A stretch of DNA of 28,433 nt, taken from Dehalococcoidia bacterium (lineage in GTDB: Bacteria; Chloroflexota; Dehalococcoidia; Dehalococcoidales; UBA1222). Below, in pieces: positions 16,736 to 24,513 of this stretch. The notes under the pieces were generated by a model that was given only the letters and a program-made list of their open reading frames with translations, ran no database searches and was not told the origin of the DNA. The DNA lies in contig WRHS01000007.1 of assembly GCA_009783135.1 (NCBI GenBank), positions 1-28,433 of the forward strand. The letters are read 5' to 3'. Each line of letters starts with the position of its first letter. Positions within the stretch are counted from its first letter, which is position 1. Made by a program: the position numbers and the translations under genes.

Positions 16736-17806
16736 ATGTTAGATCGTTTGGCACTGCTTGAAAAGCGCTTCGCCGACATTGAGATGGAAATGGCCTGCCC
16801 CGATGTGGTTTCCAATGTTAAGAGACTGCAGGAGTTGGCACAGGAACGTTCGGATATAGAGGATGTTGTAATGCTTTATAGGCAATACAAGAATGCGGAG
16901 AAGCAGCTTTGTGACATTCATTCCATGCTGGAAACTGAGACAGACGAAGAACTGCGTATCATGGCCAAGCAGGAAATAGTTCCTTTGGAAAACACCTTGG
17001 AGCGTTTACTTGGTGAACTTAAGGTGTCCCTGCTTCCGCGCGACCCCAACGACCAACGTGACGTCATCGTTGAAATCCGTGCCGGAACCGGTGGAGATGA
17101 GGCCGGCATATTTGCCGCGGACCTTTTTCGCATGTACGGTCGTTATGCCCAAACACGAGGCTGGAACGTTGAAATCATTGATAAAAACGAGTCAGCCATA
17201 GGCAGCATCAAGGAAGTAGTTTTTGAAATTAAGGGCAAGGGCGCTTTCTCCAGACTTAAGTATGAACGTGGAGTTCATCGCGTGCAACGCGTTCCTGTCA
17301 CAGAATCAGGAGGGCGTATACACACATCCACCGCCACCGTAGCCGTCTTACCTGAAGCAAGTGAGGTTGAGTTGGATATCAATCCGGCAGACCTGCGCGT
17401 GGATATTTTCCACTCAGGCGGCGCAGGCGGACAAAATGTTAATAAGGTCGCCACTGCCGTTAGGCTAACACATATTCCTTCAGGGTTGGTTGTCGTTTGT
17501 CAGGATGAGCGCTCGCAACTACGTAACCGTCAAAAAGCTATGGATGTTTTACGCGCCCGCCTGCTGGAAGCGGAACGCACCAGGCATGAGAATGAGGTGG
17601 CATCAGAACGTCGCACTCAGGTTGGTAGCGGTGAGCGTGCCGAAAAAATCCGCACTTATAATTTTCCTCAAGACCGCGTGACAGACCATCGCATCGGCAT
17701 TACTATGCATAACCTGCCTAAAATCATCGCCGGTGGTTTGGACGAGTTAATAGATGCCGTCGCCGCCAGCGAACAGGCCAAAGCACTGGAATCCGAGCTT
17801 GTATGA
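16736..17806 (+). CDS. prfA: Peptide chain release factor 1
   Basis: RF1 recognises UAA and UAG in the ribosomal A site and triggers peptide release. The 356-residue protein has the tripeptide anticodon PVT (187-189), the PxT form that marks RF1 rather than RF2 (SPF). The catalytic GGQ (231-233) lies within HSGGAGGQNVNKVATAVRLTH, the site methylated by PrmC. The N-terminal helical domain and the AGTGGDEAG motif (116-124) are present. AAGGA precedes the ATG at normal distance. The stop overlaps the prmC start by four bases (ATGA), so the factor and its methyltransferase are translationally coupled. Confidence 0.98.
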   Translation: MLDRLALLEKRFADIEMEMACPDVVSNVKRLQELAQERSDIEDVVMLYRQYKNAEKQLCDIHSMLETETDEELRIMAKQEIVPLENTLERLLGELKVSLLPRDPNDQRDVIVEIRAGTGGDEAGIFAADLFRMYGRYAQTRGWNVEIIDKNESAIGSIKEVVFEIKGKGAFSRLKYERGVHRVQRVPVTESGGRIHTSTATVAVLPEASEVELDINPADLRVDIFHSGGAGGQNVNKVATAVRLTHIPSGLVVVCQDERSQLRNRQKAMDVLRARLLEAERTRHENEVASERRTQVGSGERAEKIRTYNFPQDRVTDHRIGITMHNLPKIIAGGLDELIDAVAASEQAKALESELV

Positions 17807-18627
17807 GGCTTAAAGACGCCCTTGGATACATCCAAAACTGTCTTGCCATTGCCAACATTAACGAAGCCGCGCTGGAGGCTGAGTTACTGTTGCGGCACGC
17901 GCTGGGGTATAGCACGCTGGAACTTTTCCTTAACCACGGCTTGGAAATTTCTGACAAAGAGTACCGCTCGTTACAAGCGTTGCTTGAGCGCCGTCTAAGC
18001 GGAGAGCCGCTGGCTTATATCACAGGACAACGCGAGTTTTATAAGCTGGATTTCATTGTTAATTCAAACGTACTCATTCCACGTCCTGAAAGCGAACATT
18101 TGGTGGATAAGGCCCTTGAGCTCGCACATTCTGTGCCCACACCAATTATTGCCGATATCGGCACAGGCAGCGGGGCTATTGCCATTGCACTGGCAGTCAA
18201 TCTAAGCAATAGTAAAATCTATGCCGTAGATATTTCGCCGGAGGCGCTGGGTGTCGCTCGTGCTAATGCGGCACGTCACGCCGTTGCCTCACGCATCAAT
18301 TTCATCCATGGAAACCTGCTAGATTCTGTACCGGAAGCAGTAGATATACTGGTGGCAAATTTACCTTATGTTAAGTCAGACGACTGCATCAACAGTCCCG
18401 AGCCGCACATGGCTTTGGATGGCGGAGACGAAGGATTAGATGTTATCGAACGCCTCTGCACTGCGTTACCAAACAAACTGCATCCAGAAGGCAGTGTATT
18501 GCTTGAAATCGGCTCCGGGCAAGCTGTAAATGTGGTGCGAATGCTGCAATCATCACTGTCCGCAGCACATATAGAAACCATCAAAGATCTGGCTGGCATT
18601 GAACGGGTTGTTTGGGGACAACTATAG
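17803..18627 (+). CDS. prmC: Release factor glutamine methyltransferase
   Basis: PrmC (HemK) methylates the glutamine of the release-factor GGQ motif using S-adenosylmethionine. The 274-residue protein has the helical N-domain with QREFY and IPRPESE (92-98), the SAM-binding ADIGTGSGAIAIALA (about 117-131), an acidic VDISPEA segment and NLPYV (186-190). The last is the substrate-binding (N/D)PPY motif with Leu in the second position, a variant seen in other HemK proteins. It overlaps prfA by ATGA. The 3' side converges on the EF-G-like gene, with a decayed RCC1 fragment in between. Confidence 0.95.
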   Translation: MRLKDALGYIQNCLAIANINEAALEAELLLRHALGYSTLELFLNHGLEISDKEYRSLQALLERRLSGEPLAYITGQREFYKLDFIVNSNVLIPRPESEHLVDKALELAHSVPTPIIADIGTGSGAIAIALAVNLSNSKIYAVDISPEALGVARANAARHAVASRINFIHGNLLDSVPEAVDILVANLPYVKSDDCINSPEPHMALDGGDEGLDVIERLCTALPNKLHPEGSVLLEIGSGQAVNVVRMLQSSLSAAHIETIKDLAGIERVVWGQL

Positions 18628-18638
18628 AGTACAACAGG

Positions 18639-18829
18639 CTACCAAAGCAGTGAACCGGTTTCTTTCACAACCTGCACTGTGATTGAGAGAGCCGTTCCTG
18701 TCCCATCACAGAGTTGTCCGGAACCATTTGCCCCCCACGTCCGAATGCTTCCGTCAGATTAAGCGCAATAGCATAGTCAGGACCAGATGCCACGGCAGTA
18801 ACACCAGATATTTCCAATGGCACCACACC
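18639..18829 (-). pseudogene. RCC1-repeat protein fragment, frameshifted
   Basis: The 222-bp gap between prmC and the EF-G-like gene is not empty. On the minus strand it encodes VPLEISGVTAVASGPDYAIAL, then after a one-base frame change near 18755 it continues as SDGSIRTWGANGSGQLCDGT and ends in a TAG at 18639. Together these reconstruct one typical RCC1/BNR-like beta-propeller repeat (GV.AVA.G...ALAL.SDG.v..WG.N..GQLGDGT). There is no start, and an in-frame stop lies just upstream of the first part. I read it as the debris of a larger secreted or surface RCC1-repeat gene. The recognition is by repeat pattern only. Confidence 0.7.
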
Positions 18830-18849
18830 TCATCTTTTATCCTATAGTA

Positions 18850-20925
18850 CTACTTAGCTGCCTCTTCCTTTGCCTTCTCTGCCTGATGGTCTGCGATAAT
18901 CTTCTGCATGATATTGCCAGGCACTTCTTTGTAGTGCGCAAATTCCATGGTATAAGTGCCACGCCCCTGAGTGATACTTTTGAGATCGGTGGCATAACGC
19001 AATACCTCAGCCATAGGCGCATGGGCATCAATGATATTGATGCCACCGTCAGGATTCATGCCCATGACACTGGCACGTTTGGTATTCAGGTCAGACAGGA
19101 TATCTCCCGTGAAATCGTTGGGTACTGTGATTTTCATGCTGACAATAGGCTCAAGCAGAACAGGTCTGCCGTCAAGCAGACCCTGCTTAAGGGCACCGGC
19201 TCCAGCAATCTTAAAGCATATTTCAGACGAATCCACCGGATGGTAACTGCCATCAACCAGCACACATTTGACACCTACCACCGGATACCCTGCCAATGCA
19301 CCTTCCTTTAGCCCTTCCTGTATACCCTTTTCCACAGCAGGCACATAGTTCTTAGGTACGGTACCGCCAACCACTTTATTTTCAAATTCGTTTTCAGCGC
19401 CCTGTGCCAAAGGCTCAAAATTCATAACCACATGCCCATACTGTCCATGACCACCGGTCTGTTTTTTATGTTTGTACTCGGCATGCGAGGCACTTGTGAT
19501 GCTCTCGCGATATGGCACTTTAGGTGTAGTGAGATCCACCCCCACACCAAACTTATTCTGCAATTTTTCCCCGGCAACGGACATTTGTGTGTCACCTATG
19601 CCAGATAAGATTGTCTCGCCGGTGTCTGCATCGCGTTTAACCTGAAGCGTCAAATCCTCTTCTGCCAACCGTGCCAACGCCGTGCCCATCTTGTCCAAAT
19701 CGGCCTTGGTCTTGGGATACACCGCTACACTGTAAACCGGTTTGGGGAAAGTGAGCGCGCCCAGTTTGGCCGGTTTGGCCTGCGTACCCAGTGTGTCACC
19801 GGTAACTGTAATATTGAGTTTAGCCACACCACCGATGTCGCCTGCATCTACTTTAGCCACTTGTTCCTGCGTCTTACCGCGTACCATAAATAATTGCCCG
19901 ATACGTTCCACGGCACTTTGGTTCACATTAAATATCTGTGAATTGCTGTCTAAACTGCCCGAGTAAACACGGAAATATGTCAGCTTGCCAACGTATGGGT
20001 CAGCCGTAGTTTTGAATACCAGTGCCGCCTGAGCAGAAGAAACCGAACACTCCAATTCCTTGGTAGCAGAATCCGGCGCCAACACTACCTTGCGCTGCGC
20101 CGGTGAAGGCAAAAAATTCTCTATTGCTTCCATAAGTTGTGCTACGCCTATATCAAGCAGCGCAGAGCCGGTTAAGATGGGGAAAATTTTGGCTTCCACC
20201 ACCGCTTGCTTCAAACCCTTAACGATTTCGTCAGGTGTAAGTTCCTCTCCTCCAAGATATTTTTCCATGAGGACATCATCGCTTTCGGCTACCGCTTCAA
20301 TCATTTTGCCGCGCAATGTTTGCGACTGCTCCATCATCTCAGCCGGAATGGGGCCTTCCTTGGAGGGCGAGCCTGCATAGGCTTTCATGTTTATCAGATC
20401 TACTACGCCGCCAAAGCTAGTATGGGTTCCAATAGGCATTTGGATAGGAAGACAGCGCCCGCCAAAGCGCGATTGGGCTTGCTCTACCGCCTTAAAAAAA
20501 TTGGCGTTCTCACGGTCCATTTTGTTGATAAAAATAATGCGGGACTGTCCCGACTCCTGGCTGTAATTCCAGTTGAGTTCAGTACCCACCTCTAAGCCTG
20601 AAGCAGCCGATACCACCACTACAGCGCTCTCCGTAACACGCACCGCAGCTTTAACTTCGCCAACAAAATCAAGATACCCCGGTGTATCAAGCAAATTAAC
20701 TTTGATGTTGCGGCTCTCATATGGCAACAGCGAAAGGTTGATAGAAATATTACGTTTTATTTCATCAGGATCGTAGTCGGAAACAGTGGTTCCGGCATCC
20801 ACCTTGCCTAAACGATTGGTAACCCCAGCAGCAAAAAGAATGGCCTCGGAAAGCGTCGTTTTGCCTGCACCGCTGTGGGATAACAGAGCCACGTTGCGGA
20901 TGTTGTCCGGTGAGTACTGCTTCAT
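18850..20925 (-). CDS. Elongation factor G-like GTPase (EF-G2 type)
   Basis: A 691-residue translational GTPase of the EF-G fold. G1 is SHSGAGKTT (16-24) where canonical EF-G has AHIDAGKTT. The switch region is VSDYDPDEIKRNISI, G3 is DTPG (80-83) and G4 NKMD (134-137). EF-G domains II-V follow (IV with GGHGQYGHVV, V ending RGTYTMEFAHYKEVP). The altered P-loop and switch text mark the EF-G-like paralogue, not the main fusA product, which normally sits with rpsL, rpsG and tuf. From memory, Thermus EF-G-2 is the studied relative; its cellular role is poorly known. It is the last gene of a minus-strand run after xerD and a tail-anchored protein. AGAGGA precedes the ATG, with a stem-loop just upstream. 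Confidence 0.92.
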   Translation of the reverse strand: MKQYSPDNIRNVALLSHSGAGKTTLSEAILFAAGVTNRLGKVDAGTTVSDYDPDEIKRNISINLSLLPYESRNIKVNLLDTPGYLDFVGEVKAAVRVTESAVVVVSAASGLEVGTELNWNYSQESGQSRIIFINKMDRENANFFKAVEQAQSRFGGRCLPIQMPIGTHTSFGGVVDLINMKAYAGSPSKEGPIPAEMMEQSQTLRGKMIEAVAESDDVLMEKYLGGEELTPDEIVKGLKQAVVEAKIFPILTGSALLDIGVAQLMEAIENFLPSPAQRKVVLAPDSATKELECSVSSAQAALVFKTTADPYVGKLTYFRVYSGSLDSNSQIFNVNQSAVERIGQLFMVRGKTQEQVAKVDAGDIGGVAKLNITVTGDTLGTQAKPAKLGALTFPKPVYSVAVYPKTKADLDKMGTALARLAEEDLTLQVKRDADTGETILSGIGDTQMSVAGEKLQNKFGVGVDLTTPKVPYRESITSASHAEYKHKKQTGGHGQYGHVVMNFEPLAQGAENEFENKVVGGTVPKNYVPAVEKGIQEGLKEGALAGYPVVGVKCVLVDGSYHPVDSSEICFKIAGAGALKQGLLDGRPVLLEPIVSMKITVPNDFTGDILSDLNTKRASVMGMNPDGGINIIDAHAPMAEVLRYATDLKSITQGRGTYTMEFAHYKEVPGNIMQKIIADHQAEKAKEEAAK

Positions 20926-20938
20926 ATAACGTCCTCTC

Positions 20939-20959
20939 TGCGCCAGATGTTCTGACGCA
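20939..20959 (-). promoter_or_regulatory. Stem-loop just upstream of the EF-G-like gene
   Basis: TGCGcCAGA (20939-20947) and TCTGaCGCA (20951-20959) form a 9-bp arm pair with one central mismatch and a TGT loop. It ends 13 bases before the gene's start codon, immediately 5' of the AGAGGA ribosome site. It could affect translation or be an intergenic processing or attenuation hairpin. It lacks a following T-tract, so it is not a typical terminator. Confidence 0.35.
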
Positions 20960-21039
20960 TCAAATAAATTAACTAAACGCCTACGTGAAGACGGATTAGC
21001 TTAAAATAAACCCAGACAATGCCTGCCAGTAGCGCCACA

Positions 21040-21327
21040 CTAGCGCAAGATAAACCACAGCACGACAAGCAGAATTACCACAGCGGCAGAAAAAAACGAA
21101 ATTCGCTTCAGTTCCCATGGCAGTTCAGCCGCACGGGCATCCATTACGTCTTGGCTGATGCCACCTTTCCCCATTACAACGGAATGCTTCGCTGGAGGCA
21201 CTGCGGCAGCAACGGATACCTGTTCCATTGTTTCTTCTCCACTGTATATTTCCGTGGGTCTGGCTACCTGAGTAGCTTTATAATCTTTATGATTTTTTGT
21301 ACGTCTTTGATGAATATTGCGAGCCAT
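21040..21327 (-). CDS. Small tail-anchored membrane protein of unknown function
   Basis: A 95-residue protein with a basic N-terminus (MARNIHQRRTKNHKDYK), a low-complexity middle (about 35-60) and one transmembrane segment at the very C-terminus (about 76-93, SFFSAAVVILLVVLWFIL) ending in Arg. The bulk would face the cytoplasm. AAAGGG lies about 8 bases before the ATG. It starts 25 bp after the xerD stop and precedes the EF-G-like gene by about 115 bp, so it is probably in one transcription unit with xerD. I do not recognise a family; similar short tail-anchored proteins are easily missed in annotation. Confidence 0.68.
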   Translation of the reverse strand: MARNIHQRRTKNHKDYKATQVARPTEIYSGEETMEQVSVAAAVPPAKHSVVMGKGGISQDVMDARAAELPWELKRISFFSAAVVILLVVLWFILR

Positions 21328-21352
21328 GCGTTAAGCCCTTTCTTAAGTTATA

Positions 21353-22279
21353 TTATGACGCACCTGACATTTTGGCTCGCGGATGAGCCTTGTCATAAGC
21401 CCTATGAATATGCTCCGATGTTAAATGGGTATAAATCTGAGTAGTCGAAATATTGGCATGACCTAAAAGTTCCTGAACTGAGCGCAAATCGGCGCCTCCG
21501 CTCAGCATATGAGTGGCAAAGCTGTGGCGCAAAGTGTGCGGCTTGACCCGCTTTTCCAATCCTATATTCTTAGCGTAGCCTTTCAAAATCTGCCATAAAC
21601 CCTGACGCGTCAAACGCTCACCACGCTGATTTACAAAAAAAGCTTGCTCTGTTTTGGAACGCACAAACTGCGGACGAACCTCGCTTGCATAAACCTCAGC
21701 CGATTGCGCTGCCTGCGCATACACTGGCACCATGCGTTCTTTGTTACCTTTGCCGAAGGGTCGTACAAAACCATTTTTGGTATCTATGTCATCAACATTC
21801 AACCCGACAAGTTCTGAAACACGCATGCCGCTGGCATATAAGAGTTCCAACATGGCACGGTCGCGTTTGGCTTCAGGGGTATTGATTTTAGCCGGCTGCT
21901 CAATAAGCGCCCGAACCTGATCTACTGACAGCGTTTCAGGCAAGTCCTTACCTACTTTAGGCGAACTAATATCCTCTGTGGGGTCGGTTTTGATTTTTCC
22001 GTCGGACACCAAAAAGCCAAAGAAACTCTTGGCAGCGGCCACCTTACGTGCCACAGTAGTCGTGGCATAACCGCGCTCTTTAAGATTAAGCAGATAACTC
22101 AGCATGACAGTTCTGTCAAACGAGTTCCAAGTCGGATTATTAATACCTTTGCCACCGGCTGAATCTTCCGCAAAAGTCGCCAGCTGGTTTAAGTCATTGG
22201 CATAGGCCGAGGTAGTATTGGAGGAAAATCCCTTTTCCACACGAAGGTAGTTCAAAAAGCCGTCTATATCTTGTCTCAC
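21353..22279 (-). CDS. xerD: Tyrosine recombinase XerC/XerD family
   Basis: Xer recombinases resolve chromosome dimers at dif sites. The 308-residue protein has an N-terminal SAM-like DNA-binding domain (about 1-95) and a catalytic domain with Arg153 (LYASGMRVSEL), Lys177 (FGKGNKERMVPV), His248 and Arg251 (HTLRHSFATHML), His274 (LLGHANISTTQIY) and nucleophile Tyr283. All six catalytic positions are present and the length is that of Xer proteins, so an integrase of a mobile element is less likely. XerC and XerD cannot be separated with confidence here; the symbol is a best guess. GAGGTG precedes the ATG and a good promoter lies at 22306-22334. It is divergent from uvrC and leads the unit containing the tail-anchored and perhaps the EF-G-like gene. 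Confidence 0.9.
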   Translation of the reverse strand: MRQDIDGFLNYLRVEKGFSSNTTSAYANDLNQLATFAEDSAGGKGINNPTWNSFDRTVMLSYLLNLKERGYATTTVARKVAAAKSFFGFLVSDGKIKTDPTEDISSPKVGKDLPETLSVDQVRALIEQPAKINTPEAKRDRAMLELLYASGMRVSELVGLNVDDIDTKNGFVRPFGKGNKERMVPVYAQAAQSAEVYASEVRPQFVRSKTEQAFFVNQRGERLTRQGLWQILKGYAKNIGLEKRVKPHTLRHSFATHMLSGGADLRSVQELLGHANISTTQIYTHLTSEHIHRAYDKAHPRAKMSGAS

Positions 22280-22305
22280 ATGTCACCTCACTGTGAATTG
22301 CACCC

Positions 22306-22334
22306 ATTTTAACATAACACACAATGCCAGACAA
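22306..22334 (-). promoter_or_regulatory. Sigma-70-type promoter for xerD
   Basis: On the minus strand TTGTCT (22334-22329) and TAAAAT (22311-22306) are separated by exactly 17 bases. The -10 lies about 27 bp upstream of the xerD ATG, leaving a short leader that contains GAGGTG. Confidence 0.6.
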
Positions 22335-22390
22335 CTGGATTTTGCGCAATATTTTATAGTTTTATTGATAATCAAAAGTCTTGACTGTGT

Positions 22391-22396
22391 TAAAAT
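22391..22396 (+). promoter_or_regulatory. Candidate -10 element giving a near-leaderless uvrC transcript
   Basis: TAAAAT ends six bases before the uvrC ATG, and no Shine-Dalgarno precedes that ATG. Transcription normally begins about 6-7 bases after a -10, so the transcript would start at or next to the ATG. No good -35 is present at 16-18 bp; TTGATA lies 20 bp upstream. The call is tentative. Confidence 0.3.
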
Positions 22397-22402
22397 AGCG
22401 CT

Positions 22403-24229
22403 ATGCCAGCTAAGTCAAACTCTCTGTTGATACGCGCAAAACAGCTTCCCAAAGGTCCCGGCGTCTACGTCATGAAGAACGCTAAGGCCAAGGTAATTTA
22501 TATCGGCAAGGCTGTTAATTTGCGCAATAGAGTTAAGAGCTATTTCATGAAGGCAGAGCATGACATCAAAACAGAACAGATGGTGGCAAATGTAGCTGAT
22601 TTTGAATTTTTTGTGGTGTCATCAGAGGAAGAAGCCCTTGTACTTGAACTTAATTTAATAAAGAGGTTCCGACCCCATTTCAATATCCGTCTCAAAGACG
22701 ATAAGGGATTTCCATATCTAAAAATAGATTTAAACGAAAATTGGCCACGCGTACAGGTAGTACGTAGTATTTCTTCCGATGGGGCACGCTATTTCGGTCC
22801 ATTTGCCAATCGGCATTCCATCAAACGTGCGCTTGACGTGGTTAAATCACTCTTTCCATTCCGCAGTTGCGAAATCAGGCTGGATGGACATTTACGCAGA
22901 CCATGTTTGGAGTACGATATGCGGCACTGCGTCGCACCTTGCACCGGCAAAGTTGCCCATGACGAGTACATCGGAATAATTAACGATTTAATTCTATTTC
23001 TTGAAGGACGTCAGAAAACTCTAGAAAAGAGCCTATATGAGCAGATGTTGCTGGCATCCAAACTGCAGCGATATGAACGTGCGGCATGGATACGCGATCA
23101 AATTAAGGCAATACAGCAAGTCGTGGCGTGGCAAAAAATGTCCATCAAGGTGAAGGGGAACCAAGATGCCATTGCCTTCGCCACAGACAATGACCAAGCC
23201 ACAGTACAGGTGTTTTTTGTGCGCGACAGCAAACTTATTGGAAGGGAAATTTTCACACTTACCGGCGTAGGCGAAGAGGCTCCACAGCAAATTATGACCG
23301 ACTTCATACAGCAATATTATTCTGCTACCACCAGTGTACCTTCCCTGATTTTGCTACAACACCCCGTAAATGATAAATCCGTCATACAAAAATGGCTGAT
23401 GTCCAAGCGAGGCGGAAATGTGGTATTGCGCGTACCCAAACGCGGCCCTGCCCGCGAACTATTGCACACAGTAGAAGAAAATGTTGCAAGAGGCATTGAG
23501 CAGTTGCGCATCAAAAATCTTGCGCAACCATTTGCCATAGAAACGGCACTGAACGAATTGAAAGAAAAGCTAAACCTGCCATCAGAACCAAAGCGTATTG
23601 AAGGATACGATATTTCAAATATACAGGGGAAATTGGCGGTGGGAAGTATGGTGGTTTTTGAGAATGGTATGCCCGCTCCTGCCCTCTACCGACGTTTCAG
23701 CATACGGATGGTTGATGGTACTAACGATTTCGCTATGTTGGGAGAAGTGCTGTGCAGACGTTTCTCCCATACAGTAGAAAAGCATGGTGATAGTGGATGG
23801 AATCATCCCGACCTGATTTTAATTGACGGCGGCAAAGGGCAGCTTTCATCGGCGTGCAAAGCTATGCAGCAAAGTGCTTGTGAAAGCATCCCCATATTGG
23901 GATTAGCCAAGGAGCGCGAGGAAATTTTTATTCCTAAACAATCGTCACCCATCAGTTTGCCAGTAACTTCTCACGGGCTTCAACTGCTGCAACAGGTGCG
24001 CGATGAAGCCCATCGTTTCGCTGTCGCATATCATAGAAATATCCGTAAGCGCAAAACTCTTAAATCTACGCTGGCTCACGTTTCAGGCATTGGTCCTAAG
24101 CGCCAGCAGGCACTGCTTAAACGCTTTGGCTCTTTTTCCGAAGTAAAACAGGCAAGCGTTGAAAAACTTATGCAAGTGCGCGGTATAACATCTCAGATTG
24201 CCCAAAGAATCAAGGGAGTCGAAAGCTAG
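22403..24229 (+). CDS. uvrC: Excinuclease ABC subunit C
   Basis: UvrC makes both incisions in nucleotide excision repair after UvrA and UvrB locate damage. The 608-residue protein has the N-terminal GIY-YIG nuclease domain (GVYVMKN and VIYIGKA, residues 20-37), then a four-cysteine cluster Cys156-x11-Cys168-x7-Cys176-x3-Cys180, equivalent to the iron-sulfur site reported in E. coli UvrC. The UvrB-interacting UVR motif (about 200-240), the RNase H-like endonuclease domain (GYDISNIQG, DLILIDGGKGQL, EREEIF) and C-terminal helix-hairpin-helix motifs (VSGIGPKRQQALLKRFGS, VRGITSQIAQRI) follow. Nothing is missing. The ATG at 22403 lacks a ribosome site but sits right after a -10-like TAAAAT. It is divergent from xerD and is the last non-mobile gene before the insertion-sequence cluster. 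Confidence 0.97.
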   Translation: MPAKSNSLLIRAKQLPKGPGVYVMKNAKAKVIYIGKAVNLRNRVKSYFMKAEHDIKTEQMVANVADFEFFVVSSEEEALVLELNLIKRFRPHFNIRLKDDKGFPYLKIDLNENWPRVQVVRSISSDGARYFGPFANRHSIKRALDVVKSLFPFRSCEIRLDGHLRRPCLEYDMRHCVAPCTGKVAHDEYIGIINDLILFLEGRQKTLEKSLYEQMLLASKLQRYERAAWIRDQIKAIQQVVAWQKMSIKVKGNQDAIAFATDNDQATVQVFFVRDSKLIGREIFTLTGVGEEAPQQIMTDFIQQYYSATTSVPSLILLQHPVNDKSVIQKWLMSKRGGNVVLRVPKRGPARELLHTVEENVARGIEQLRIKNLAQPFAIETALNELKEKLNLPSEPKRIEGYDISNIQGKLAVGSMVVFENGMPAPALYRRFSIRMVDGTNDFAMLGEVLCRRFSHTVEKHGDSGWNHPDLILIDGGKGQLSSACKAMQQSACESIPILGLAKEREEIFIPKQSSPISLPVTSHGLQLLQQVRDEAHRFAVAYHRNIRKRKTLKSTLAHVSGIGPKRQQALLKRFGSFSEVKQASVEKLMQVRGITSQIAQRIKGVES

Positions 24230-24237
24230 CCAGAAAA

Positions 24238-24255
24238 TGCACCATGTGAGGTGCA
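24238..24255 (+). terminator. Small stem-loop after uvrC
   Basis: TGCACC (24238-24243) and GGTGCA (24250-24255) form a 6-bp stem with a 6-base loop, nine bases after the uvrC stop, followed by actattactta. It is a weak terminator candidate. No gene is seen between it and the insertion-sequence end at 24335. Confidence 0.35.
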
Positions 24256-24334
24256 ACTATTACTTAGGAAACGATATATCGCATTATTGAGTAAGAAGTG
24301 TTAGATTAACACATGATGGAAAGAATGGATTTAA

Positions 24335-24513
24335 GGGACTGTTGAAAAATAGAATGATAGGTCTGTATTCGATATGCCTGTATGAGGTATAATTATGCAT
24401 AACAAAAGCAGGAGGTTTTTCGGATGAATACGGCACAAATGGAAATGGTGAACTTGGAACAGCTCGTACCCGATAACCATACATACCGTAAACTGAAGAA
24501 ACATCTTGATTTT
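24335..24513 (+). mobile_element. 5' remnant of an IS1182/IS5-like element
   Basis: An element end GGGACTGTTGAAAAATAG (24335-24352) is followed by a TATAAT (24388-24393), a strong AGGAGG (24410-24415) and an ATG at 24424. The ATG opens MNTAQMEMVNLEQLVPDNHT and continues YRKLKKHLDF, the N-terminus typical of transposases with the LVPxxHxYRKL motif. After 30 codons the frame runs into different sequence starting GGGTCTTGTC and stops at 24555. The remaining transposase and right end are not found nearby. The remnant was evidently interrupted by the IS256-family element, and the rest was later lost. Confidence 0.65.

Noticed and set aside
18639..18829. A functional small RCC1 gene
   Set aside because: There is no start codon or ribosome site, an in-frame stop precedes it and the repeat is split by a frame change.
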